Source of the DNA: an uncultured Methylococcaceae bacterium
Lineage (GTDB): Bacteria > Pseudomonadota > Gammaproteobacteria > Methylococcales > Methylomonadaceae
Assembly (NCBI GenBank): GCA_903839795.1
Contig: CAIMDR010000529.1
Location: forward strand, 1-11,925
Length of the DNA: 11,925 nt
Direction of reading: 5' to 3'
Shown here: piece after piece, positions 5,865 to 11,925 of the stretch
Layout: each line of letters begins with the position of its first letter
How positions within the stretch are numbered: the first letter of the stretch is position 1
Translations under genes and position numbers: made by a program
Notes under the pieces: generated by a model
What the model saw: the letters and a program-made list of their open reading frames with translations, nothing else
What the model was told of the DNA's origin: nothing
The model's database searches: none

Positions 5865-7409
5865 ATGAATTTATTAACTGATAACTGGATACCCGTTGAA
5901 TTAAAAGATGATTTACAACGGATTTCTCTAAAAACACTACTGTGCGAAGAGCAGGATTTTAAAATAAAAACTTTTAGGGACGATATGGAGCTTGCAACTT
6001 TACAGTTGTTGGTCTGTATCATGCAGGTGGTATTTATACCCGATGATAAAAAGGCATTAGAAAATTGTCAGCATAGTCCACTATCAGAAACGGACTATCA
6101 AAAAGGCATAGAAAACTATCTGGATTGGTTTGATGTCTTGCATCCTGAAACGCCGTTTATGCAAACGGGTACTGTAAAACCGGAAAAAGGCAAAAAAAAC
6201 TGGGCCTCTCTGCAAAAATTATTTATGGGCTTGCCTGAAAAAAGCAGTTCTAGCCCTACATCCAGTGCGTTTTTTGATACCCCTGATGAAATTTCCGCAA
6301 TATCCATAGGCGATGCTGCTATTGCTTTATTTCAGCAAGCAACTAATGGTTTTAGTTTAGGCGGCGTAGGTTATTCTGTGGGTTTAAAAGGCTCAATGCC
6401 TCTAACGACATTAATTATTAGCGATAACTTAAGGAAAAGTCTATGGTGCAATGTGTTAAGCCGAGAGTTTCTAATACAAAAAGTACCGCACATTTTAAAT
6501 GCCCCTTTGCAAGAACCTACATGGGTTATTCCACCGCATAGCAAAATACCTGAAGAACACACGCATCATATTGGTTTAATGCGTGGTCTATTTTGGCAAC
6601 CTGCCAAAGTCAAATTAGAGTTGATTAATGGTGAAGTGACAGGGTTTTATAAGGAAGCAGGAACGTGTACCGTCAAAGGTTTTTGGTTACATCCTCACAC
6701 GCCCATTGATACAGAGCGCTTAAAAGCAAACGACCCTAAAGAAAAACCTTATCTTTCTGCACGCGGCGATCAACCTTTGTGGGGACAAATGTTGAGCTAT
6801 TTTTATACGAAGGAACAAATTAAAGTAGTCGATGCAAAAAAAGAAGGGTCAAGTTGTGCCTTGGTTGTACAGCAGTACGAACAAATATGGTTAACAAATG
6901 GTATTCAATTGGCTGTCGGCGGTTACATAAAAGGCGGTAGCGCTGAAAGTCTCGCAGGTAGGCGGCATGAAATTTATAGTCTTGCCGAAGGTTGGCAGAA
7001 TAACAGTCCTGAATTAAATGACTTGATTGATTTTGCTGTTTCATGCCAGCAACGCTTAAGCCTCGCGGTAGCTGATTTTGTCGATAAGGCGAACACTGCT
7101 TTTAAAGACCGTAATAATGACTCTCCAAAAAAATTTACCGGTAAAGAGCCGCATTTTAAGAAGCATCTTAAAGCTAATGCCAAACAAGTTTATTTCAATA
7201 ATTCTGAAACCATCATGCACAGCCTATTAAAAGAGTTTCAGTGGCATGATGATTTAAAACCACATCAGAAGAAATTCATAAGATTAGCTGAAAAAGTTTT
7301 TGAACAGCTAGTAAGTCCTTATGAACATGAAGATAAAATGTTAGAACCCGTGATTAAAAGCCGTCAGTTTTTACACAATATGCTCAATAAATTAACTCAA
7401 CCGTTGTAA
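5865..7409 (+). CDS. cas8e: Cas8e/Cse1, large Cascade subunit, type I-E
   Basis: Cas8e recognises the PAM, helps open the target duplex and recruits Cas3. The protein has 514 residues (E. coli CasA has 502) and opens with MNLLTDNWIPV, almost identical to E. coli. Other shared segments are FRDDMELATLQLLVCI (37-52), HPETPFMQT (93-101), the AIALF segment (153-157), GLMRGLFWQPA (237-247), VKGFWLHPHTP (270-280) and RRHEIYSLAEGW (366-377). The C-terminal part (about 380-514) is the four-helix bundle that contacts Cse2. The PAM-sensing loop region (about 125-145) is serine-rich. The CxxC pairs that bind zinc in E. coli CasA are absent: only one cysteine lies near the second site, at 268. ATG at 5865 has AGGA nine bases upstream. 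It is first of five tightly linked genes. Confidence 0.95.
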   Translation: MNLLTDNWIPVELKDDLQRISLKTLLCEEQDFKIKTFRDDMELATLQLLVCIMQVVFIPDDKKALENCQHSPLSETDYQKGIENYLDWFDVLHPETPFMQTGTVKPEKGKKNWASLQKLFMGLPEKSSSSPTSSAFFDTPDEISAISIGDAAIALFQQATNGFSLGGVGYSVGLKGSMPLTTLIISDNLRKSLWCNVLSREFLIQKVPHILNAPLQEPTWVIPPHSKIPEEHTHHIGLMRGLFWQPAKVKLELINGEVTGFYKEAGTCTVKGFWLHPHTPIDTERLKANDPKEKPYLSARGDQPLWGQMLSYFYTKEQIKVVDAKKEGSSCALVVQQYEQIWLTNGIQLAVGGYIKGGSAESLAGRRHEIYSLAEGWQNNSPELNDLIDFAVSCQQRLSLAVADFVDKANTAFKDRNNDSPKKFTGKEPHFKKHLKANAKQVYFNNSETIMHSLLKEFQWHDDLKPHQKKFIRLAEKVFEQLVSPYEHEDKMLEPVIKSRQFLHNMLNKLTQPL

Positions 7410-7419
7410 GGAGTCGAGA

Positions 7420-7968
7420 ATGACCCAGCTTAAAATTGAAAAAGCGGATGAACAGGCTTGTTTAAGTGCTCTGTTTACTGAATATGGCCTGTTAAGCAAC
7501 GGCGATAAAGCCAGTATCCGTAGAACGGTAGAGCCAGATGATTTACAGACGAACCCCGTTTTTTACCGCCTAATTCTACAAACTATGGATAGCTTTAATG
7601 AGCCAAAAAGCAAAGCAAAGGCGCGGGTATTTTTTGATAACCTGCCCAATATAGGGCGCGTGGTTTATTTCTTGCCATTTATTAAACATCAGGCCAATAG
7701 CAAAAGCTTAGGGGGGATACTCAAAGAAAAAAATATCAGTGAACGTCGCTTGTTTCTAGTGATGCGCTCTGAATATCCCGAAGATTTAAAACATCTACGC
7801 CGTTTGTGCCAGCAATTTGAGGAAAGTGTTGATGGCGTGAAGTCGGGAAACTTATTATTTTTTTGGGGAAAAGACAAAAATAGTAGCGAACGCAGTAAGC
7901 GCCAATTGATGAGGGACTTTTATTTATCGAAAAAGCCTGATGAAAGCACTGTTGCTGAAGAGACCTGA
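7420..7968 (+). CDS. cse2: Cse2/Cas11e, small Cascade subunit
   Basis: Two copies of this alpha-helical protein run along the Cascade belly and hold the displaced strand and the crRNA-target duplex. The protein has 182 residues against 160 in E. coli. Family segments are SIRRTVEPDDL (32-42), NPVFYRLI (45-52), ISERRLFLVMR (106-116), DLKHLRRL (122-129), the WG at 149-150 and MRDFYLS (164-170). The start has AAGGAG (7408-7413), overlapping the cas8e stop and six bases before the ATG. The last two residues (E-T) and the TGA stop use bases of the 33-bp palindrome that begins at 7961, so that insertion set the present C-terminus. The tail after residue 170 is unlike the conserved core and probably not needed for assembly. 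Confidence 0.93.
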   Translation: MTQLKIEKADEQACLSALFTEYGLLSNGDKASIRRTVEPDDLQTNPVFYRLILQTMDSFNEPKSKAKARVFFDNLPNIGRVVYFLPFIKHQANSKSLGGILKEKNISERRLFLVMRSEYPEDLKHLRRLCQQFEESVDGVKSGNLLFFWGKDKNSSERSKRQLMRDFYLSKKPDESTVAEET

Positions 7969-7993
7969 CAGGTTTTTAAAACCTGTCAGGTCT
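7961..7993. repeat. 33-bp perfect palindrome, copy 2, inside the Cascade operon
   Basis: It has the same arms as 48-80 (AGACCTGACAGG and its complement). It overlaps the last eight bases of cse2, provides its stop codon (7966-7968), and fills half of the 74-base gap before cas7e. As RNA it would form a long stable hairpin. No T-tract follows, so it is more likely to affect mRNA stability or processing than to end transcription. Confidence 0.9.
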
Positions 7994-8042
7994 AGGTGGC
8001 GCTTTAAAAATGATTTAATTTAATTTATCCAAGGAAAAACCG

Positions 8043-9206
8043 ATGACAACTAAAAATTTTGTAAACTTCCACATCTTAATATCACACAGCCCTTCTTGCT
8101 TAAACCGTGATGATATGGGCATGCAAAAAACCGCTATATTTGGCGGCACTCGGCGGGTGCGCATTTCCAGTCAGAGTTTAAAGAGAGCGATACGCACCTC
8201 GCCTTATTATGAAGCGCAGTTTGGTAAACCTTCCGAGCGCACCAAGCAACTGACTCTATTGCGTAATAAATACCGTGAGTTGCTAAAAGACAAGTTTCCA
8301 CAAGATATAATTGATACTGTTTTAATGGCAGTGGCGGGTGTCAAAGAAATTAACGATTTAGAAACAGAAGCTAAAGACGGCAAAAATAATGAAGCAGCGA
8401 AAACTAAAACAACGGGGACGGTATCCGGCGCAGTCGCCGCATGGTCAGTTTATGAAATAGAGAAATATTGTGACTTTTATCAGCAATTGAAAGAAGAGCA
8501 TACAGACGAGAAAGTCTTTCAAAAAACATGGGAAAAAGAAACTAAAAAAGACAGCTTTAAAAAATTCAATGCGGCTTTTCAAAACAGCGTTGATATTGCC
8601 TTATCAGGCAGAATGGCAACCTCCGGCATTATGACCTCGGTGGATGCGGCGTTAGCCGTTGCTCATGTCATTACCACACACACCGTTGATGGCGACCTGG
8701 ATTGGTTTACCGCTGTGGATGATTTAAACCAGGAAGCAGGCGAAACAGGTTCAGCGCATTTGGATACCCAAGAGTTCAGTGCCGGTGTTTTTTATCGATA
8801 TGCCAGTTTAAATCTCATCCAATTACAAGAAAATTTAGGCGAAGTCAGCCGTGAAAAAGCATTAGAAATTGCAGCCCACACCTTGCATTTACTAGCCACA
8901 GTCATTCCAGATGCCAAACGTAACAGCACGGCTGCGGATAATCCTGCGGATTTTGTTTGTGTCTCCTTAAGCGACCAACCCATTTCCTTAGCCAATGCTT
9001 TTGAAGAACCTGTTAAAAGTAAAAACGGTTTTCTTAAACCGTCAGTTAAACAATTTGTCGATTACAAAGAAAAAGTTTATCAAGGTTATGAACTGCGAGA
9101 TCAAGTAGCCTTTTTTAGTTTAGATAAACAAGAGGCTTTACAAGGCAAAGCTTGCAATACACTTAGTAGCCTTGAAAACTGGATTAAACAAGATGGCAAG
9201 GAATAA
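8043..9206 (+). CDS. cas7e: Cas7e (CasC), Cascade backbone subunit
   Basis: Six copies wrap the crRNA spacer in Cascade. The protein has 387 residues (E. coli 363). The N-terminal RRM-like core is nearly identical to E. coli: ILISHSPSCLNRDDM (11-25), then AIFGGTRRVRISSQSLKRA (31-49). SGRMATSGIMT (188-198) and AHVITTHTVDGDLDWFTAVD (207-226) form the palm and thumb region. The extra length is mostly a lysine- and glutamate-rich insertion near 107-125. AAGGAA (8031-8036) lies six bases before the ATG. The gap to cse2 carries the palindromic repeat, directly upstream of the subunit needed in the greatest number of copies. Nothing suggests loss of function. Confidence 0.96.
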   Translation: MTTKNFVNFHILISHSPSCLNRDDMGMQKTAIFGGTRRVRISSQSLKRAIRTSPYYEAQFGKPSERTKQLTLLRNKYRELLKDKFPQDIIDTVLMAVAGVKEINDLETEAKDGKNNEAAKTKTTGTVSGAVAAWSVYEIEKYCDFYQQLKEEHTDEKVFQKTWEKETKKDSFKKFNAAFQNSVDIALSGRMATSGIMTSVDAALAVAHVITTHTVDGDLDWFTAVDDLNQEAGETGSAHLDTQEFSAGVFYRYASLNLIQLQENLGEVSREKALEIAAHTLHLLATVIPDAKRNSTAADNPADFVCVSLSDQPISLANAFEEPVKSKNGFLKPSVKQFVDYKEKVYQGYELRDQVAFFSLDKQEALQGKACNTLSSLENWIKQDGKE

Positions 9207-9208
9207 TC

Positions 9209-9883
9209 ATGCCTAGCTACCTGATTCTAAAATTGCAGGGGGCGATGCAAGCTTATGGTGGGCATACCTATGAAGATTATCGCCCCAGTCTAATCTTTCC
9301 TACTCGCAGTGCGGTAGTGGGTTTATTGGGTGCATGTTTAGGCTTGGAGCGTGAAAAGCCGCAAGCCTTGGAAGCTCTAAACGATAGTTTTGAACTTGGA
9401 CTCAGTGTGCTTGCTCACTCGCGTTTAGTTGAGCAACGCCATTTTGATAAAAAACTTAAACCTCGAACTGTTACCTTGCACAAAATTACAGACTATCACA
9501 CTGTTTTAGATGCTCGCAGGGCAGACGGTGGAAAACGCGATGATGCTATTGTGTCACGGCGTGAATACCTGTGTGATGCAGAATTTACTCTTGCACTTTC
9601 ATTTAAAGATAAAGCAGGTTTGGATGCCGTTGTGAAAGCAGTTAAAAAACCACACTACACACCTTACTTAGGGAGGCGCTCATGCCCTTTGCAACGCCCC
9701 TTATTTGAAGCCATTGTTGATGCAGACACAGCAGAACACGCTTTACGGCACATTCAACCAGAAGGTACGTTGTATAGCGAGACTGAATTATCACAAAGTT
9801 ATCCCATGCCGGTACGTGATTTACCCCTGTTTGGTAATAGACGCCGTTTTGTCACACGCACCGTTCATGTTGTAGGAGGCTGA
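9209..9883 (+). CDS. cas5e: Cas5e (CasD), crRNA 5'-handle-binding Cascade subunit
   Basis: Cas5e caps the backbone and grips the 5' handle of the crRNA. The protein has 224 residues, the same length as in E. coli. Family segments are SYLILKLQGAMQAYG (3-17), FPTRSAVVGLLGACLG (30-45), TDYHTVLDAR (94-103), REYLCDAEFTLAL (118-130) and TPYLGRRSCPL (151-161). The ATG is two bases after the cas7e stop, and its AAGGAA site (9198-9203) is inside the end of cas7e, which points to coupled translation. Confidence 0.95.
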   Translation: MPSYLILKLQGAMQAYGGHTYEDYRPSLIFPTRSAVVGLLGACLGLEREKPQALEALNDSFELGLSVLAHSRLVEQRHFDKKLKPRTVTLHKITDYHTVLDARRADGGKRDDAIVSRREYLCDAEFTLALSFKDKAGLDAVVKAVKKPHYTPYLGRRSCPLQRPLFEAIVDADTAEHALRHIQPEGTLYSETELSQSYPMPVRDLPLFGNRRRFVTRTVHVVGG

Positions 9884-9884
9884 T

Positions 9885-10610
9885 ATGTACCTAAGTCGCG
9901 TTACTGTGTCACCTGAGCACTTGGAAGAATTCGCAAAAATTTTTCAATATAACTATTACCAACTGCATCAACTACTATGGAAACTTTTTCAGGATAAGCC
10001 CGATAAAACGCGTGACTTTTTATTTCGTCAAGATAGCTATAAAGGCTTGCCTGTATTTTATATACTTTCTCAAAGTGAGCCGAATCAAAACCTTAGTGCT
10101 TTGAAAGTAGAATCCAAACCATTTAACCCACAACTCCAAGCAGGCGACAAGCTGCGTTTTACCTTACGTGCAAATCCGGTAGAACAGATTACAAAAGAAC
10201 GAACCTTGGAAGAACAAGAATTGCTGCGGATTGATCGGAAAAAAAAGGGTTTAAGAGATAAGGAAATTATTCCTATGAAAAGAGTTCGGCATGATGTCGT
10301 CATGCAGCTTAAAAAAACACTGACTGATGCTGAAAGGTCGGATTATTCCCAGTCGGAATTGGAGCAACAGGCAGGTGCGGCATGGTTAGAAAAAAAAGCT
10401 CAAAAAAATGGCTTTAAAGTGTTGTCAGTTACTGCTGAAGGGTATCAACAACATCATTTTAAAAAACGTGGCATCAAAATCAGTACGCTTGATTTTAATG
10501 GTGTATTAGAAGTCACTGAGCCGGAGTTATTTATTCAAGAAGCACTTTATAAAGGCATCGGCCCTGCCAAAGCCTTCGGTTGTGGTTTGCTTTCTTTAGC
10601 CAGAATCTAA
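9885..10610 (+). CDS. cas6e: Cas6e (CasE), crRNA-processing endoribonuclease
   Basis: Cas6e cleaves the repeat at the base of its stem and stays bound to the 3' hairpin of the crRNA. The protein has 241 residues against 199 in E. coli. MYLSRV opens the first RRM-like fold, and the catalytic histidine is H28 in YYQLHQLLW (24-32), matching E. coli H20. FTLRANPV (92-99) and the C-terminal glycine-rich loop GIGPAKAFGCGLLSL (224-238) are conserved. The added length is a charged stretch at about 103-165. AGGAGG (9874-9879) lies five bases before the ATG, and the start is one base after the cas5e stop. In most I-E loci cas1 would follow directly; here noncoding repeat DNA does. Confidence 0.95.
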   Translation: MYLSRVTVSPEHLEEFAKIFQYNYYQLHQLLWKLFQDKPDKTRDFLFRQDSYKGLPVFYILSQSEPNQNLSALKVESKPFNPQLQAGDKLRFTLRANPVEQITKERTLEEQELLRIDRKKKGLRDKEIIPMKRVRHDVVMQLKKTLTDAERSDYSQSELEQQAGAAWLEKKAQKNGFKVLSVTAEGYQQHHFKKRGIKISTLDFNGVLEVTEPELFIQEALYKGIGPAKAFGCGLLSLARI

Positions 10611-10664
10611 TTGCAATTGAATGTCATGGGGTAAGTAAAATCTGTTGGCTAAGGCTTAAAGTAA

Positions 10665-10841
10665 CTCGCAATAAATACCACCCAATCGTTGCTTGACTCT
10701 GGGGACGCTACCGACTTAATGATTCCTGTAGGAGCTGGCCATGCCTGCGATATAACGAAGCCTTCGCAGGCATGGCCAGCTCCTACAAAGCTGTGTACGA
10801 AGCGTGTAGAGACTATAAAGTCGGGGCTTATTTATTGCGAG
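10665..10841. repeat. 177-bp imperfect inverted repeat enclosing a REP palindrome
   Basis: The outer ends CTCGCAATAAATA (10665-10677) and TATTTATTGCGAG (10829-10841) are perfect 13-bp inverted copies. Further inward, weaker pairing continues (for example ACCGACTTA against the complement of TAAAGTCGG). This suggests an old palindrome or MITE into which the central REP was inserted. It lies 54 bases after cas6e and may mark the end of the operon transcript, as no separate terminator is seen. Confidence 0.75.
10727..10787. repeat. REP-type palindrome, 24-bp perfect arms
   Basis: The arms at 10727-10750 and 10764-10787 are exact inverted copies, beginning TGTAGGAGCTGGCCATGCCT, with a 13-base loop. 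The sequence is very like the TGTAGGAGC...GCGA REP elements of Pseudomonas and other gammaproteobacteria. Such elements are spread by RAYT transposases; none is present here. Confidence 0.85.
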
Positions 10842-11256
10842 CTGCTTAATTATTACCCGCTATCTGTCATATTAATCCAGTGAGCCTACTGATTTAGGGT
10901 TGCCGATGATTAAATAGGAGTAGAATTTTTTATTATTAAAACATTATAATAAATAAAGTTAATGCTTCTCGAAAATAAACCTCTTCTTTAAAAAGAATCT
11001 ATTATATATATTCCATATTCCCTCAACAACATTTGTAGAGAAAGATACTCTCAATAGATTGGTTTTCAAAAATTTATGAAACATTAGAAAAAAATGGATT
11101 TATCAACTCATAAAATTACATTTGAAAGTATAATAGATTAATAAAATCCATCAAGTGATTGGATTTAATTTGTGTACCATTAGAAAATAGCAAATTAAAT
11201 GGTTGATCATTATATTTGCTTCTTGAATATAAATGAACTAGGCAAAAATATGAATT
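10842..11256. other. AT-rich stretch containing the bacterial-to-ciliate junction
   Basis: Base composition falls sharply in AT after about 10900, and no bacterial gene is seen. The junction cannot be placed to the base. On the plus strand, 10962-11273 has no TGA in one frame and could be coding if TAA and TAG are glutamine, but 104 codons is short enough to be chance in AT-rich DNA. That frame would run into the next one with a frameshift or a short intron near 11254-11273. Confidence 0.5.
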
Positions 11257-11877
11257 ATGAAATCTTAAATGATTGAAGAAAACTAGTTTTAAAAGATAGA
11301 CATCCGCGACACCCCATCTTGGAAGAGACAAATCAACTTGATACATGATCCAAAAAATACTTACTTATTCGACGAATACACCAAAGCTAATTTAGATAAA
11401 ATGTTAGATCAAGTATCTTTTTTCCCACAGATTGAGTTAGGAATTACCGTGAATGATTTCGTAATAGAAGAGAGGAGTTTAAGTCAGTTATTCGTGCCAG
11501 TGGCATCATTTGATGATGATCGCAAAAAAAACAGAAACGAAGAGATGGTCGCAATGATTGAAGGTATTGTCTATCCTTGGTTCGGTATCGGCTACAGAAT
11601 TGACTAGATATAATTCGCATTCGGTGATGATAGTCATCTGTTTATCGACCACTCAAGATTAGCAATTTTACATGCCTAAAAAATAGCTAACTTTTTTGTG
11701 GATGAGTGTCGACTGTCAGCAAATGAATTCGAGTTTATTGATCAAGAGCTTGAATAAGTTGATAAAATAAAGTTTGCTGATGTTCATGAAGTATAAATAC
11801 CTGCTATGGTTAATACTCCTTCCATGGATTGGAGGGAGGAAAGTATGTTATATCCAACTGAGCTTTATCTTTTCTGA
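11257..11877 (+). CDS. Gamma-glutamyl-hydrolase-like protein in ciliate genetic code (partial)
   Basis: Read with TAA and TAG as glutamine, this frame gives 206 residues and stops at TGA (11875-11877). Eight reassigned codons occur (11266, 11284, 11290, 11605, 11611, 11677, 11755, 11794) and no TGA in 206 codons. In the standard code only 11338-11604 is open. The C-terminal half follows eukaryotic gamma-glutamyl hydrolase (peptidase C26): IEGIVYPWFGIGY (101-113) matches the MEGYKYPVYGVQW region, and AQKIANFFVDECR (140-152) matches the AFYLAEFFVNEAR helix. The catalytic histidine of the WHPEK motif is an arginine here (R114 in YRID), so it is perhaps an inactive paralogue. The catalytic cysteine domain is missing, so the gene is 5'-truncated or interrupted. 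The start is uncertain. A decayed bacterial gene is the alternative, but the telomere beside it argues for a ciliate. Confidence 0.6.
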
Positions 11878-11901
11878 ATTATTATTATTTTTCAAATGGA
11901 A
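11878..11901 (+). other. Short 3' untranslated and subtelomeric segment
   Basis: Only 24 AT-rich bases separate the TGA stop from the telomeric repeats. Very short flanks are typical of gene-sized hypotrich chromosomes. Confidence 0.5.
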
Positions 11902-11921
11902 GGGGTTTTGGGGTTTTGGGG
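11902..11921 (+). repeat. Hypotrich ciliate telomere, (G4T4)2G4
   Basis: The 20 bases are exactly GGGGTTTT twice followed by GGGG, G-rich strand pointing to the window end, as expected at the right end of a chromosome. Oxytricha and Stylonychia macronuclear telomeres have a 20-bp duplex of this very sequence. The four bases after it (AGAT) do not continue the repeat. Confidence 0.85.
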
Positions 11922-11925
11922 AGAT

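Noticed and set aside
7961..7993. Terminator between cse2 and cas7e
   Set aside because: No T-run follows the palindrome and cas7e, cas5e and cas6e have no evident promoter of their own, so read-through is more likely.
10689..10883. 64-codon plus-strand frame after cas6e
   Set aside because: It runs straight through the perfect REP palindrome, has no ribosome binding site, and shows no protein-like pattern.
11116..11346. 76-codon minus-strand frame in the AT-rich right flank
   Set aside because: It lies opposite possible ciliate-code frames in low-GC DNA, has no family resemblance, and no ribosome binding site.
11338..11607. Short bacterial gene of 89 codons starting with TTG
   Set aside because: The protein-like sequence continues beyond both ends in the same frame, through TAA and TAG, and the telomere next to it points to a ciliate gene rather than a small bacterial one.

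Overview
The window is two things joined. Positions 1 to about 10,850 are bacterial. The last kilobase, ending at 11925, looks like the end of a hypotrich ciliate macronuclear nanochromosome. The bacterial part is probably from a gammaproteobacterium: every Cas protein aligns closely with the E. coli type I-E set, a DUF1640 coiled-coil membrane protein is present, and several dispersed palindromic repeats occur. A methanotroph or Thiothrix-like lineage would fit, but this is inference and the genus cannot be set from the sequence.

Left flank (1-1168): repeats with one small gene. A 33-bp perfect palindrome (48-80) precedes two diverged ~95-bp direct repeats (116-212 and 579-674) that bracket a minus-strand DUF1640-type gene. 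A MITE-like nested inverted repeat (697-798) follows, then AT-rich DNA leading to the regulator.

CRISPR-Cas locus (1169-10610), all genes on the plus strand: WYL regulator, cas3, a bidirectional terminator, a one-spacer mini-CRISPR, a DUF3800 RNase H-like protein, then cas8e (cse1), cse2, cas7e, cas5e and cas6e. Cas8e, Cse2, Cas7e, Cas5e and Cas6e form Cascade, which Cas6e-processed crRNA guides to DNA. Cas3 then unwinds and degrades the target. The Cascade genes are tightly spaced apart from one gap between cse2 and cas7e, which is filled by a second copy of the 33-bp palindrome. That palindrome supplies the cse2 stop codon. cas1 and cas2 are not in the window and do not follow cas6e. The mini-CRISPR reads leftward and ends exactly on the terminator it shares with cas3, so it looks like a compact single-crRNA gene placed divergently from the DUF3800 gene.

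Right flank: after cas6e there is a 177-bp imperfect inverted repeat with a perfect 24-bp REP-type palindrome at its centre (10665-10841). GC then falls sharply. From 11257 to 11877 a 206-codon frame is open only if TAA and TAG are read as glutamine, and it stops at TGA. Its C-terminal half resembles eukaryotic gamma-glutamyl hydrolase. It is followed 24 bases later by (G4T4)2G4, the duplex telomere of Oxytricha/Stylonychia-type ciliates, and then by AGAT, the first four bases of a common sequencing adapter. The most likely reading is an assembly chimera from a sample holding both organisms, perhaps a ciliate with a bacterial associate.
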